Source of the DNA: Bacteriovoracaceae bacterium
GTDB taxonomy: Bacteria > Bdellovibrionota > Bacteriovoracia > Bacteriovoracales > Bacteriovoracaceae
Reading direction: 5' to 3'
Length of the DNA stretch: 64,000 nt
NCBI GenBank assembly: GCA_947377285.1
Contig: CANCFT010000003.1
Coordinates: 62,001 to 126,000, forward strand
The notes under the pieces are model-generated. The model saw only the letters and a list, made by a program, of their open reading frames with translations, was not told where the DNA came from and did not search any database. This document shows positions 24,949-35,002 of the stretch, in pieces (the stretch's first letter is position 1; the number at the start of each line of letters is the position of its first letter). The translations under genes and the position numbers were made by a program.

Positions 24949-25892
24949 CAAAAAAACTAAATGTTGTTTTTTGTGGAACACCTGATTTTTCAGTACCAAC
25001 CTTAGAGCTATTACATAATCATCCTCATATAAATCTCGTAGGCGTTGTAACAATGCCAGATCGTCCATCAGGCAGAGGTCACGAACTTCATTCTCCACCA
25101 GTAGCGGAATACGCAAAAAAACACAAACTTCCACTTTTTCAAACTGAAAATATAAACCGAGATGAAAAAACTTTAGATGAATTCACCAATTTAAAAATTG
25201 ATTTTATTTTGGTTATAGCCTTTGCACAATTTCTAGGTTCACGAATATTAAATCTTCCCAAGCTAGGATGTTTTAATATTCATACTTCAATTTTACCGAA
25301 ATACCGTGGTGCTGCGCCCATTCAATATGCCTTAATGAATGGAGACAAAACAACGGGAGTTTCAATTCAAAAAATGGTCAAAGAAATGGATGCTGGAGAT
25401 CTTGTACATTTTTATGAATTGCCGATATCTTTAACAGAAACAGGTGGCCAACTTTTTGTTAGATTAAAATTTCAAGCAGCACTTAGTACAAACATTCTAA
25501 TTGAAAATATTTTAACTGAAAGGCTAATTTTCACCCCCCAAGATCCAAAGGGAATAAGTTTTGCACCAACTTTAAAAAAAGAAGATGGCTTTCTAGATTT
25601 TAAAAATAGTTCTTATCAAAAAATCAAACACCAAATCCAAGCACTTGATCCGTGGCCAGGAACTTATTGTTTTCTAAATCAAATGAGATTAAAAGTTTTT
25701 GAAATTGAAAAACTTGATAGAAAACTTGTTGCTGGCTCTACGTCTATAGATTTTAGCCAAATTGCTATTGGTGTTGGCGATGGAGTCATTCGGCTTTCTA
25801 AAATTCAACTTGAAGGTAAAAAAGTTTGTACTGATACTGAATTATTAAACGGTTTAAAAAATAAGGGCGGAGAGATTATAATCAATCCGTAA
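24945..25892 (+). CDS. fmt: Methionyl-tRNA formyltransferase
   Basis: 315 aa, usual length. VVFCGTPDFSVPTLELL, then the formyl-folate site with NIHTSILPKYRGAAPIQYAL (Asn/His) and MVKEMDAGDLV, and an OB-like C-terminal domain (ALDPWPGTYCFL). It formylates initiator Met-tRNA. The def-fmt pair is translationally coupled; rpe follows by five bases. Confidence 0.97.
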   Translation: MTKKLNVVFCGTPDFSVPTLELLHNHPHINLVGVVTMPDRPSGRGHELHSPPVAEYAKKHKLPLFQTENINRDEKTLDEFTNLKIDFILVIAFAQFLGSRILNLPKLGCFNIHTSILPKYRGAAPIQYALMNGDKTTGVSIQKMVKEMDAGDLVHFYELPISLTETGGQLFVRLKFQAALSTNILIENILTERLIFTPQDPKGISFAPTLKKEDGFLDFKNSSYQKIKHQIQALDPWPGTYCFLNQMRLKVFEIEKLDRKLVAGSTSIDFSQIAIGVGDGVIRLSKIQLEGKKVCTDTELLNGLKNKGGEIIINP

Positions 25893-25897
25893 CAATA

Positions 25898-26554
25898 ATG
25901 ATGACAACCATATCACCAAGTCTTTTAGCTTGTGATTTTTTAAATATTGAGCCTGAGCTTTCAGCGTTTGAAAATGTTTCAAACATTTGGTTTCATCTTG
26001 ATATTATGGATGGCCACTTTGTGCCCAACTTAACCTTTGGACACCCTGTCGTTGAACTCATTACAAAAAAAACAAAGCATAAATGTGATGCCCATTTCAT
26101 GGTCACAAATCCAGAATTTTACGGTGAAACCATGAAGTCTTATGGGCTATATAATTTTACATTTCACTTAGAATCGACACAAAACTCTTTTGAGTTTATT
26201 AAAACATTAAAAAAAACTTATCCAAGTGTTGGCATTTCAATTAAACCTTTAACTCCAACAAAACTTTTAACTGATGATATTTTAAAAGCAGTTGATCTTG
26301 TATTAGTTATGTCTGTAGAACCTGGCTTTGGTGGACAATCATTTATGCCTTCTGCATTTGATAAAATTATAGAATTAAAACAAAGACGTGAAAAACTTGG
26401 AACTCAATTTGTTATTCAGGTAGACGGTGGTATTAGTAATAAAAATTCAAAGGAATTAATTCATGCTGGAGCCGACAACCTTGTTGCAGGCTCATTTGTA
26501 TTTAAAAATTCAAAAGAAAATTATTTAACTGCAATAGAATCACTTCGAAGCTAG
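25898..26554 (+). CDS. rpe: Ribulose-phosphate 3-epimerase
   Basis: 218 aa TIM barrel. ISPSLLACDF, HLDIMDGHFVPNLTFG with the metal ligands, DAHFMV, VEPGFGGQSF and QVDGGISNKN are the family motifs. It interconverts ribulose-5-P and xylulose-5-P in the pentose phosphate pathway. Last gene of the def-fmt-rpe run; its stop faces the next minus-strand gene across four bases. Confidence 0.97.
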   Translation: MMTTISPSLLACDFLNIEPELSAFENVSNIWFHLDIMDGHFVPNLTFGHPVVELITKKTKHKCDAHFMVTNPEFYGETMKSYGLYNFTFHLESTQNSFEFIKTLKKTYPSVGISIKPLTPTKLLTDDILKAVDLVLVMSVEPGFGGQSFMPSAFDKIIELKQRREKLGTQFVIQVDGGISNKNSKELIHAGADNLVAGSFVFKNSKENYLTAIESLRS

Positions 26555-26558
26555 TTTT

Positions 26559-27149
26559 TTAAAAAGCCATTTTGAAAATATAAAGGGCCGCTGTTAAAAG
26601 TGTTTTGTTTGAAGATATTTTTAATGCAATGTTTTGATCACAAGTTACAATATTCGAAGATCTTTCACTTGTACAAATCTGATCCCCAATGAGTAGAGAT
26701 TGTGAATTATTTTTATTAATATCCAATTCTTTTATAGCTAGAAGACTAGTGTTTTTTATTGTTCCAGCATAAGTCTCTTCTAGAACTTCGCCACTTATTT
26801 TAAAAGATTTTAATCGACCAAAAAATGATCTCTCAATAGTTACTAAAACATCCTTATCGATATTAGCATTTTCATCCTGAATTCTTATTAATCCCCTATC
26901 AAGGGTATAAGTAAGTTTTGAATTATTCACACTTTTCTTAAAACCGAAGATAACTTCTTTTTTAGATGTTACAATTGTATCTAATTTAGATACTTCGTTT
27001 ATCTTTTCAAAGGTATCTGTTTTATCATTTTTTTTAAATGTAATAGTATTATGAATTTTTAAATCTAAGTTAGCAGTACTTGATCCTGCTGCGAATGTTG
27101 AAGTTGTAAATGTTAAAGCTAAAACCATCGACAATAGTGATATTTTCAT
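26559..27149 (-). CDS. Exported protein of unknown function
   Basis: 196 aa with signal peptide (ISLLSMVLALTFTTSTFAAG) and GGAGA before the ATG. The mature part is beta-rich and polar. One Cys pair (QICTSERSSNIVTCDQN) near the C-terminus could form a disulfide. No family recognised. It follows the small barrel gene on the same strand. Confidence 0.65.
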   Translation of the reverse strand: MKISLLSMVLALTFTTSTFAAGSSTANLDLKIHNTITFKKNDKTDTFEKINEVSKLDTIVTSKKEVIFGFKKSVNNSKLTYTLDRGLIRIQDENANIDKDVLVTIERSFFGRLKSFKISGEVLEETYAGTIKNTSLLAIKELDINKNNSQSLLIGDQICTSERSSNIVTCDQNIALKISSNKTLLTAALYIFKMAF

Positions 27150-27161
27150 TCGGTCTCCAAG

Positions 27162-27195
27162 AAAAAGGCATTATTTGTTGAATGCTAGCCTTTTC
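27162..27195 (-). terminator. Possible weak terminator between two exported-protein genes
   Basis: On the minus strand AAAAGGctagCATT - caacaaat - AATGCCTTTTTCTT: a short stem with a four-base bulge and a T-rich tail, 40 bases after the barrel gene stop and just before the ribosome binding site of the 196-aa gene. Confidence 0.35.
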
Positions 27196-27234
27196 CTTAA
27201 AATTCTCAATGGAGATTGTATTAATTACATTCTC

Positions 27235-27693
27235 TTAGAATCGATAACGAAGTCCAATTCCACCTTCTAGATCTAAATTTGTTGATGGAACGAGGTCGAA
27301 AGCGAGTGCAAGTTCTCCAAAAAATTCAATTCGTGGATCTTTTAATTTATAATTGACTCCAACTGGTACCCGAGGTCCAATGGCCACATCATTATCATGA
27401 GGTCCACTCTTAATTGAAACAAACCGAGCTCCAATTCCGTAGTATAATTCTACTGGAATTTCAGATGGTGTAGAAAATGTAAGTACTTTCTCAAATAAAT
27501 AATCTGTATGAAATTCAAGACCCAATTCATCGGCTAATGAATATGCCAATGTGCCATCTATTGAATGAGTTTCATCCAATGTAACCTTTGCTGAAATACC
27601 TGTTGGTGCTCCTAGAACAACTCCAAGTTGAAATTCTGATGCTAAACAATTTTGCACAGCTAATAATAGCGCCATACTTAAAAATGCCTTCAT
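27235..27693 (-). CDS. Small outer-membrane beta-barrel protein
   Basis: 152 aa. The ATG at 27693 (AGGA upstream, signal peptide KAFLSMALLLAVQNCLAS) is preferred over the track start at 27729. QLGVVLGAPTGISAKVTLDETHSIDGTLAYSL, then FHTDYLFE and a final aromatic strand LEGGIGLRYRF, fit an eight-strand OmpA/OmpW-size barrel. It resembles DUF3996-type proteins in its G.PTG.S.K start; this is only a pattern match. Confidence 0.7.
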   Translation of the reverse strand: MKAFLSMALLLAVQNCLASEFQLGVVLGAPTGISAKVTLDETHSIDGTLAYSLADELGLEFHTDYLFEKVLTFSTPSEIPVELYYGIGARFVSIKSGPHDNDVAIGPRVPVGVNYKLKDPRIEFFGELALAFDLVPSTNLDLEGGIGLRYRF

Positions 27694-27849
27694 TTTCCTG
27701 CTCCTTCTTTTTTGATGATTTTGGTTCATCTGTAGGTCTAAGATACTAATGAATTTTTCTATTTTTCATAGGGCATGTGCGCAAAACACCATTACAAAAG
27801 ATCAGAAGTCATTTAGGATAAATTAGGTTTTATTTTGGAGAGATTAGAT

Positions 27850-29385
27850 ATGAGCATTATTCTTAATGGGCAAAGTTTAACGATTGATCATGTTTACCAA
27901 GTTGCTTATGCAACAAAGGGGTCATTGTTATTGTCTATAGATCCCGCAGCACTGGTAAAGATGAAAGCTTCAAGGGCATTCGTTTATGATATTGTAAAAA
28001 AGGGAAAGCCTGTTTACGGAATAAATACCGGATTCGGTGCACTTTCCAGCAAACATATAGAAGAAAAAGACTTAGCTCAACTTCAGTTAAATTTAATACG
28101 CTCACATTGCACTGGCCTCGGCAGACCTTTTTCAAAAGAAATAACCAGAGCAATAATGCTATTGCGAGCTAATTGTTTAATCTCTGGATATTCTGGAGTT
28201 GAGCCAAGCACAGTTGAATTATTACTTGAATTTTTAAATGAACATATTACTCCTGTCGTTCCTGAAAAGGGTTCTGTTGGGGCATCCGGTGACTTGGCAC
28301 CACTTTCTCATATTGCCTTAGCTTTAATTGGTGAGGGTGATGTTGAATTTGAAGGAAAAATTGTTAATTCTAAATTTGCCATCAACCATATTCAAAAAAC
28401 TCCGGCCATCCTCGGTCCTAAAGATGGATTAGCGTTAATTAATGGTACTGCATGTATGGGGGCTCTTGGTGCGCTCGCTGTTTATGAAGCCAAACAAATT
28501 ATGATTTTAGCTGATATTGCCACAACACTTACTCTCGATAGTGTTAAGGGAACATCGGCTGCTTACAACCCGAAAATAACTTCACTAAAACCTCATCCTG
28601 GTCAAATAGCATCAGTAGAAAATCTTAATAAATTATTATCACATTCTCCGTTAAAAGAATCTCACCCTGATTGTGGAAAAGTTCAAGATCCTTATTCGCT
28701 TAGATGTGTTCCTCAAGTTCACGGTGCTTGCAGGCAAACTTTAATACATGCAGAAGATGTTATCTCAACTGAACTAAACGCTGTGACTGACAATCCATTA
28801 ATTTTTGTCGATACAGGTGAAGTGATCTCTGGTGGAAATTTTCATGGTGAAGCTCTTGCTCTTGTTATGGATTATTTGGCCATGGGAGTGGCTGAAATTT
28901 GTAATATAAGTGAACGCAGAATTGAAAAAATGATGAATCCAGTTTTTTCAGACCTACCAGCTTTTCTTACTAAAAACTCTGGACTCAACTCAGGGCTTAT
29001 GATTGCCCATGTAACTGCTGCTGCATTAGTTTCTGAAAATAAATATTTATGTCACCCTGCCTCTGTTGATTCCGTTCCAACTTCTACTGATAAAGAAGAT
29101 CATGTTTCAATGGGCGTTACTGCAGGGAGAAAGCTTCATGATGTTATTTCAAATGCTAAATCAGTTCTTGCAATTGAATTTCTTTGCAATACTCAAGCTC
29201 TCGACTTTCAGCGTCCTCTAAAATCCTCCCCTCCTCTCGAAGCAGTTCATACTTTAATTAGACGTCATGTCGACACTATTGATAATGACCGAATATTTTA
29301 TAAAGATATCAACAATATTATCAAACTTATTAACAGTGGTGAAATTATTACTTCCGTTGAATCAACCATAGGTAAACTAAACTAA
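27850..29385 (+). CDS. hutH: Histidine ammonia-lyase
   Basis: 511 aa from the ATG at 27850, seven bases after GGAGAG; the track TTG overlaps that site. [10 protein letters not shown], the MIO-forming Ala-Ser-Gly in [20 protein letters not shown], and [14 protein letters not shown] identify the enzyme. It deaminates histidine to urocanate. First gene of hutH-hutU-hutI; its stop overlaps the hutU ATG. No hut regulator is adjacent. Confidence 0.97.
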   Translation: MSIILNGQSLTIDHVYQVAYATKGSLLLSIDPAALVKMKASRAFVYDIVKKGKPVYGINTGFGALSSKHIEEKDLAQLQLNLIRSHCTGLGRPFSKEITRAIMLLRANCLISGYSGVEPSTVELLLEFLNEHITPVVPEKGSVGASGDLAPLSHIALALIGEGDVEFEGKIVNSKFAINHIQKTPAILGPKDGLALINGTACMGALGALAVYEAKQIMILADIATTLTLDSVKGTSAAYNPKITSLKPHPGQIASVENLNKLLSHSPLKESHPDCGKVQDPYSLRCVPQVHGACRQTLIHAEDVISTELNAVTDNPLIFVDTGEVISGGNFHGEALALVMDYLAMGVAEICNISERRIEKMMNPVFSDLPAFLTKNSGLNSGLMIAHVTAAALVSENKYLCHPASVDSVPTSTDKEDHVSMGVTAGRKLHDVISNAKSVLAIEFLCNTQALDFQRPLKSSPPLEAVHTLIRRHVDTIDNDRIFYKDINNIIKLINSGEIITSVESTIGKLN

Positions 29386-31058
29386 TGAACACTCATAAAC
29401 CAATACCACTTCCACCCACTGGCAACAAACTAACTTGCAAAGGCTGGCATCAAGAAGCAGCACTTCGCTGTCTTCTTAACAACCTCCACCCTGATGTAGC
29501 GGAAGATAGAGATAATCTTATTGTCTATGGAGGCAACGGCCAAGCGGCTAGAAACCATCAAGCACTTGAAGACATAATTCACGCTTTAAAAACAATAGAA
29601 AATAATGAGACCTTACTCATTCAATCTGGAAAACCAGTCGCTATTTTTCCGAGTCATGAGCATGGACCAAGAGTCTTAATTGCAAACTCAAATTTAGTTC
29701 CTCATTGGGCAACTTGGGAGCATTTTAATAAATTAAAAGACGAAGGTCTTATGATGTATGGCCAAATGACTGCTGGGTCATGGATATACATAGGAACTCA
29801 AGGAATTCTCCAAGGTACCTATGAAACATTTATGGCTGCCGCAGAAAAACACTTTGGTGCGGATAAAGATTTAACTGGAAAACTTGTTTTAACTGCGGGC
29901 ATTGGTGGAATGGGTGGAGCTCAGCCACTTGCAGTTAAAATGGCAAATGGAGTTTGCTTAGCTTGTGACGTAGACATTGAAAGAATTAATAAAAGAATTA
30001 AATCTAAGTATCTCGACGTCTTATGTAGTAATTATGATGAAGCTATAAACCTTGCTCTTGAATCACAAAAAAACAAAACTGCAATTTCGATCGGTGTAGT
30101 TGGTAATGCTGCTCACTTTTTTAAATATGTATTAAGTAAAAACATTATTCCTGACTTAGTAACAGACCAAACCTCTGCTCACGATCCGTTAAATGGATAT
30201 GTTCCAGATCAAATGTCTTTAAAAGAAGCTTTTGATTTAAGAAAAGATAATCCTGAAAAATACGTTTCTCTTTCACAACTCACGATGGGTGAACATGTAA
30301 AAACAATGTTAGCATTTCAATCTCTTGGATCACATGTTTTTGATTACGGAAATAATCTTCGCGAAGGAGCAAAAATATCCGGCATAAAAGATGCCTATAA
30401 TTTTCCAGGTTTTGTCCCTGCTTATATACGTCCACTTTTTTGCCAAGGATCCGGTCCTTTTCGCTGGGTTGCTCTCTCTGGTGATCCTGAAGATATTCGA
30501 GTTACAGATAATGCTCTTAAGGAATTATTTCCTGAAAATAAAAAACTACATACTTGGCTTAACAAAGCAGCTGAAATGGTAGCCTTTCAAGGTTTACCTG
30601 CACGAATTTGTTGGCTTAAGTATGGCGACAGAGAAAAAGCAGGTCTCCTTTTTAATAAATTAGTTAGAGAAGGAAAAGTAAAAGCACCGATAGTTATCGG
30701 TCGAGATCATCTAGACTGTGGCTCTGTGACAAGTCCAAATCGCGAAACAGAAGGCATGCTTGATGGTACAGATGCTGTTTCTGATTGGTCCCTTTTAAAC
30801 TTAATGATTAATACAATGAACGGAGCTTCTTGGACTTCATTCCATCATGGTGGTGGTGTCGGGATAGGTTATTCACAACATTCTGGAATGGTTATTTGTT
30901 GTGATGGTACAGAAGATTTAGACAAACGACTTTCACGAGTTTTAAACTCTGATCCAGGAATGGGTGTCGCAAGACATGCAGATGCTGGATATGAAGTCGC
31001 TATTGAGTCTGCAAAAAATAGTAAATTAAAACTTCCTTCTCTAAAAATTAACTCTTAA
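29385..31058 (+). CDS. hutU: Urocanate hydratase
   Basis: 557 aa, usual length. [34 protein letters not shown] (NAD-binding), [14 protein letters not shown] and [17 protein letters not shown] are all present. It converts urocanate to imidazolone propionate using tightly bound NAD. Coupled to hutH by TAATG. Confidence 0.97.
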   Translation: MNTHKPIPLPPTGNKLTCKGWHQEAALRCLLNNLHPDVAEDRDNLIVYGGNGQAARNHQALEDIIHALKTIENNETLLIQSGKPVAIFPSHEHGPRVLIANSNLVPHWATWEHFNKLKDEGLMMYGQMTAGSWIYIGTQGILQGTYETFMAAAEKHFGADKDLTGKLVLTAGIGGMGGAQPLAVKMANGVCLACDVDIERINKRIKSKYLDVLCSNYDEAINLALESQKNKTAISIGVVGNAAHFFKYVLSKNIIPDLVTDQTSAHDPLNGYVPDQMSLKEAFDLRKDNPEKYVSLSQLTMGEHVKTMLAFQSLGSHVFDYGNNLREGAKISGIKDAYNFPGFVPAYIRPLFCQGSGPFRWVALSGDPEDIRVTDNALKELFPENKKLHTWLNKAAEMVAFQGLPARICWLKYGDREKAGLLFNKLVREGKVKAPIVIGRDHLDCGSVTSPNRETEGMLDGTDAVSDWSLLNLMINTMNGASWTSFHHGGGVGIGYSQHSGMVICCDGTEDLDKRLSRVLNSDPGMGVARHADAGYEVAIESAKNSKLKLPSLKINS

Positions 31059-31084
31059 CTTTTTTAAAACTAAGGGCCTCTAAG

Positions 31085-32302
31085 ATGACTATTAAGATTT
31101 TTCGTAACTTTTCTGAAATAGCTACTCTTTCAAGTGCTCACCATAAAAATGGAAGACGATTAAATCATGATGATTTGGGTCTCATTAAAAATGGATCTAT
31201 TGTTTTCAACCAAGAGAAAATATTATGGGTTGGTGAAGACCGCAATATCCCAGAAGACTATTTGAGAAAGGGTCACGCTGAAATTGATGTTTCTGGAAAA
31301 GTTTGTGTGCCAGAAATCGTTGACTCACACACACATTTAGTTTTTGGTGGTGACCGTTCACACGAATATACAATGCGACTAAATGGAGCTAGTTACGAAG
31401 AAATCGCCAACAGTGGTGGGGGAATTTTAAATACAACAAAAGGTACAAACGCCCTTACTCGCAATGAACTTTTAAAGTCCGCCCAGCAAAGAGTTAAAAC
31501 AATTCGCTCATATGGTGTTGGGACAATTGAAGTAAAGTCAGGATATGGCTTAAGTTTTGAAAAAGAATATGAACTTTCACATATTATCCACGATCTAAAA
31601 AATATTGTTAGACCAGATGTACAAATCATTAATACATTTATGGCCGCCCATGCTGTTCCAATTACATCACCTAATTCTTATCAATATATGAAAGAAGTTG
31701 TTCTACCTCTCTTAGATAAACTTGGTGAAGAGCAAATTCTCGACTGTGTGGATATTTTTCATGAACAAAATTATTTTTCTCATGATGACGTAGTCTCATT
31801 ATTTGAAAGAGCACAACGTTGGAACATTAGAGTAAAAATCCATGCGGATGAATTTAATGATAACAAGGGTGCCATACTTGCAGTTAAGCATTCCGCCTTA
31901 TCAGCTGATCATTTATTACAAACTAAAGAAGATGGAATTATTGCCTTAGCAAATTCTGAAACTGTCGCAACTCTTTTACCTGGGACGGGATTGTTTTTAG
32001 GAAAACCGCAAGCAAATGCCAGAGCGATGCTAGATGCTGGTGTCAGAGTTTCAATTGCTTCTGATTTTAATCCTGGATCAAGTCATTGTGACAATCTAAT
32101 CTTAATTGCATCCATTTCTGCTCCAATGTATAAAATGAGTCAGTCCGAAATGTGGTGTGCGATAACTCTAAATGCTGCCCACGCGGTTGGATTGAAAAAC
32201 CAAGGAGCAATTGTAGAAGGGTTAAAGCCTAGGTTTTCGATTTTTAAAACAGATTCTATCGATCGAATAACTTATAATTGGGGCAAAAATCTCGCCAATT
32301 AA
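31085..32302 (+). CDS. hutI: Imidazolonepropionase
   Basis: 405 aa amidohydrolase. Metal ligands are visible in DSHTHLVFGGDRSHEY, IHADEFND, LSADHLLQ and SDFNPGSSHCDN. It opens the imidazolone ring to N-formiminoglutamate. No hutG or hutF follows, so the last steps to glutamate must be encoded elsewhere. Confidence 0.97.
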   Translation: MTIKIFRNFSEIATLSSAHHKNGRRLNHDDLGLIKNGSIVFNQEKILWVGEDRNIPEDYLRKGHAEIDVSGKVCVPEIVDSHTHLVFGGDRSHEYTMRLNGASYEEIANSGGGILNTTKGTNALTRNELLKSAQQRVKTIRSYGVGTIEVKSGYGLSFEKEYELSHIIHDLKNIVRPDVQIINTFMAAHAVPITSPNSYQYMKEVVLPLLDKLGEEQILDCVDIFHEQNYFSHDDVVSLFERAQRWNIRVKIHADEFNDNKGAILAVKHSALSADHLLQTKEDGIIALANSETVATLLPGTGLFLGKPQANARAMLDAGVRVSIASDFNPGSSHCDNLILIASISAPMYKMSQSEMWCAITLNAAHAVGLKNQGAIVEGLKPRFSIFKTDSIDRITYNWGKNLAN

Positions 32303-32346
32303 AACTGATCATTTTAGTTTATTTTACAAAATACCGACTAAACAGT

Positions 32347-32700
32347 ATGAAGATTATCTCAACTGGATTATTCATTTTGCTTTTTATATTATCTGCTTGC
32401 GGAAAAGATATGAGCAAACCTCTAACCTCTACAACTCAAACTGAATCTACTTTAAAGCTCACTCAATGTAATTGTGATTCAAGCTACTCGCCTGTTTGCG
32501 GTAGTGATAAAAAAAACTACGATAATAAATGTATCGCTCAATGCTTTGGAATTTCGATTCAAAAAAATGGTCATTGTGAATGTTCAACAAATCAAACATT
32601 AGTTTGTGGTAAAGATGGATTAGATCACACTGAATGTGATGCCAATGCTTCACAGATTGAAATTGTAAAATATATCCCTTGTGCAGCCTCTGAACTTTAG
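32347..32700 (+). CDS. Lipoprotein with Kazal-type protease-inhibitor-like domain
   Basis: 117 aa. The ATG at 32347 starts a lipoprotein signal peptide with the lipobox LSAC (acylated Cys about residue 20). The mature part CNCDSSYSPVCGSDKKNY followed by NKC, a second Cys and a C-terminal GHCE fits the Kazal pattern (PVCGSDG.TY.N.C). A second, degenerate copy follows (CECSTNQTLVCGKDGLDH ... C). The family inhibits serine proteases in eukaryotes and some bacteria; a role in protecting the cell or in predation is inference. The stop overlaps the tlpA-like stop on the other strand. Confidence 0.85.
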   Translation: MKIISTGLFILLFILSACGKDMSKPLTSTTQTESTLKLTQCNCDSSYSPVCGSDKKNYDNKCIAQCFGISIQKNGHCECSTNQTLVCGKDGLDHTECDANASQIEIVKYIPCAASEL

Positions 32701-33251
32701 CCTTTTATCCATTTCTTCATTTTTTCAATCATTTCCGGTGAATCAAAATCCATAGGCCCATTGCTAAAATGAACGACTTTACCTCTGTTAAAAATAATCG
32801 TAACGGGAATTGCTGTAAACTTAAAGCTCTCGGCGATTTTTGTATTTTTATCTGCAATGATATTAAATTCTTGTTTGATATTTAGCTTTTTGACAATTTT
32901 ATTAATATTTTTTAACTGCTCTTCTTCGTCTGTATTAAAAGCTAAAATTTGAACCTCTTCATCTTTAAATTTTTTCTTCATTGAAATTAAAGATGGCATT
33001 TCTTCAAGACATGGATTGCACCAAGAAGCCCAAAAATTATAAATAATTACGGGTGAATTAAGTTTAGAAATTTCAATTTTTTTTCCTTCAATCGTTTCAA
33101 AGCGCCCCTTAAGAAATAAATCTTCATAAGTTGAATATTGATTTTCTTTTTTAGTCGTTGTCCCTGCAAATAAAGCTTGCCAACCAACTTGGCCTGCTAA
33201 AAAGCCGGTAAATACCAATACAAACACGACTAAAGGTAAAAATTTCTTCAT
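32697..33251 (-). CDS. TlpA/ResA-like membrane-anchored thioredoxin-fold protein
   Basis: 184 aa. The ATG at 33251 (AGGAG upstream) starts with a membrane anchor or signal (LPLVVFVLVFTGFLAG). The thioredoxin fold has YNFWASWCNPCLEEMPSL with the CxxC redox pair and FTAIPVTIIFNRG with the cis-Pro. Such periplasmic proteins reduce or oxidise substrates in cytochrome c maturation or disulfide exchange. It overlaps the Kazal gene tail-to-tail and is divergent from the pilin-like gene. Confidence 0.9.
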   Translation of the reverse strand: MKKFLPLVVFVLVFTGFLAGQVGWQALFAGTTTKKENQYSTYEDLFLKGRFETIEGKKIEISKLNSPVIIYNFWASWCNPCLEEMPSLISMKKKFKDEEVQILAFNTDEEEQLKNINKIVKKLNIKQEFNIIADKNTKIAESFKFTAIPVTIIFNRGKVVHFSNGPMDFDSPEMIEKMKKWIKG

Positions 33252-33276
33252 TGTGTACACTCCTAATCTCTTTAGA

Positions 33277-33282
33277 ATTATA
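33277..33282 (-). promoter_or_regulatory. -10 element for the TlpA-like gene
   Basis: A perfect TATAAT on the minus strand 26 bases upstream of the ATG at 33251, with AGGAG between. The -35 region (about TTTTCT at 16-17 bases) is poor. Confidence 0.45.
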
Positions 33283-33284
33283 CT

Positions 33285-33479
33285 ATGACTTTCCCAAAAG
33301 AAAACATTCTTAATGACCAAAATGGTCAGACATTTATCGAATTCATTTTTATTCTAGTTTTACTAATATCAATCTCTTTTGCTTTTATGAGAGGATTTAA
33401 CCATCTAATTGGCTCTCGATGGGAAGTTATGCTGAAAATAATTGCCGGCCCTAATGCGGCAGAGGTCCTGTTCCCCTAA
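33285..33479 (+). CDS. Small prepilin-like (type IV / Flp-TadE-like) membrane protein
   Basis: 64 aa. NQNGQTFIEFIFILVLLISISFAFM-like: a short polar leader ending in Gly, then QTFIE with Glu at position +5 and a long hydrophobic helix, which is exactly the class III prepilin processing layout. The remainder (about 25 residues) is small and polar, more like Flp/TadE than a major pilin. It would be cleaved by a prepilin peptidase and assembled or stay membrane-bound. No pilus gene is adjacent. It precedes glpK by 23 bases, and no strong ribosome binding site is seen. Confidence 0.6.
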   Translation: MTFPKENILNDQNGQTFIEFIFILVLLISISFAFMRGFNHLIGSRWEVMLKIIAGPNAAEVLFP

Positions 33480-33502
33480 TTCAACGTTTTAAACGAGGAT
33501 TT

Positions 33503-35002
33503 ATGAGATTTATTCTTTCAATTGACCAAGGAACTACTGGAACTACCGCCTGCTTAATTGACGCTGAAACTTTTTTATTTGTTGGTAAAGTTAATAATGA
33601 GTATCCTCAACTATTTCCTCATCCAGGATGGGTAGAGCACAATTTAAATGATATTTGGAGCTCGGTTGAACTAAGTGTGACTCAAGTTTTAAAAACTTTT
33701 AATGTTCAAGGATCTCAAATCGTATCGATTGGAATTACCAACCAGAGAGAAACAACTTGTGCTTTCAATAAAGATGGTTTGCCTTTGGCAAATGCAATTG
33801 TCTGGCAAGACAGAAGAACTAATGAATACTGTCAGCAACTAAAATCTCAAAATGAATTAAGTGCTAAAATTAAAACCCTAACTGGTTTACCTATAGAGCC
33901 CTATTTTTCAGCATCCAAAATGAATTGGCTTCTTAAAAACAATCAGGCCGTCAAATTAGCTTCTCAAAACTCAGATTTACTTTTAGGCACTGTTGACACT
34001 TTTCTTCTTTATAGACTTACAGATAAAATTTCATTTAAAACTGATGCTTCAAATGCTTCTCGAACGATGTTAATGAACTTAAAAAATGCATCATGGGATC
34101 AAGACTTACTTAAACTTTTCGAGATTAAAAGTGAACAACTCGCCTCCATTGAAGACTCTTTCCACCATTTTGGATTTACCAAGAATTTATCTTTCTTGCC
34201 AGATGGTATACCAATCACTGGGATTTTGGGTGATCAACAATCAGCTTTATTTGGGCAAGCAGGATTTTACGAAGGTGAAATGAAATGTACTTATGGTACT
34301 GGAGCTTTTGTTCTTTTAAACACTGGAACAAATTTAATTTATTCAAAATCAGGGCTTTTAACCACCGTTGAATACAAACATAAGGGTATTACATATTATG
34401 CCTTAGAAGGATCGAGTTACATTGCGGGTGCTGCCGTACAATGGCTTAGAGATAATTTAAAAATAATATCTAAAAGCTCAGAAATAGAAACACTTGCTCT
34501 CCAGGTTAAAAACTTAGATGAATTAAAAAACATTCTTTTTTTTCCCTTTTTTTCTGGTATTGGTTCTCCTTATTGGAATGCTGATGCTAAAGCATCAATT
34601 ATGGGATTAACCCGAGACACAAACCTTAATCATATTTCTTATGCCTGCCTAGAAGGTATTGCAATGTCGATAAATGATTTGTTGACTGCAATGAAGGAAG
34701 ATACTGGGCTAGCTATTAAGACACTCAAAGTGGACGGTGGAGCTGTTGAAAACAATTTATTAATGCAACTACAATCAAACATATCAGAGACAACTATCAT
34801 TAAACCAAAGATTATTGAAACAACTTCCTATGGCGCAGCACTTGCTGCAGCCGTAGGTTCTGGAACAGTTGAAATTAATCAATTAAAAAATATTTGGCAA
34901 AAAGATAAAGAATTTAATATTAACGACTCACTTGTGTCTTACGTAACAGATAAAAAGAAATTATGGAAAGATACCATTCATTCATTTTATAGAAATTCTT
35001 AA
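33503..35002 (+). CDS. glpK: Glycerol kinase
   Basis: 499 aa, standard length. FGGY-family motifs: SIDQGTTGTTACLID, GITNQRETTCAFNKDG, WQDRRT, GDQQSALFGQ and LKVDGGAVENNLLMQ. It phosphorylates glycerol to glycerol-3-phosphate. No glpF or glpD nearby. Its stop overlaps the radA stop on the other strand by four bases (TTAA). Confidence 0.97.
   Translation: MRFILSIDQGTTGTTACLIDAETFLFVGKVNNEYPQLFPHPGWVEHNLNDIWSSVELSVTQVLKTFNVQGSQIVSIGITNQRETTCAFNKDGLPLANAIVWQDRRTNEYCQQLKSQNELSAKIKTLTGLPIEPYFSASKMNWLLKNNQAVKLASQNSDLLLGTVDTFLLYRLTDKISFKTDASNASRTMLMNLKNASWDQDLLKLFEIKSEQLASIEDSFHHFGFTKNLSFLPDGIPITGILGDQQSALFGQAGFYEGEMKCTYGTGAFVLLNTGTNLIYSKSGLLTTVEYKHKGITYYALEGSSYIAGAAVQWLRDNLKIISKSSEIETLALQVKNLDELKNILFFPFFSGIGSPYWNADAKASIMGLTRDTNLNHISYACLEGIAMSINDLLTAMKEDTGLAIKTLKVDGGAVENNLLMQLQSNISETTIIKPKIIETTSYGAALAAAVGSGTVEINQLKNIWQKDKEFNINDSLVSYVTDKKKLWKDTIHSFYRNS

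Noticed and set aside
27700-27850. Riboswitch or regulator site in front of hutH
   Set aside because: I saw no conserved leader or clear palindrome in the 150 bases.
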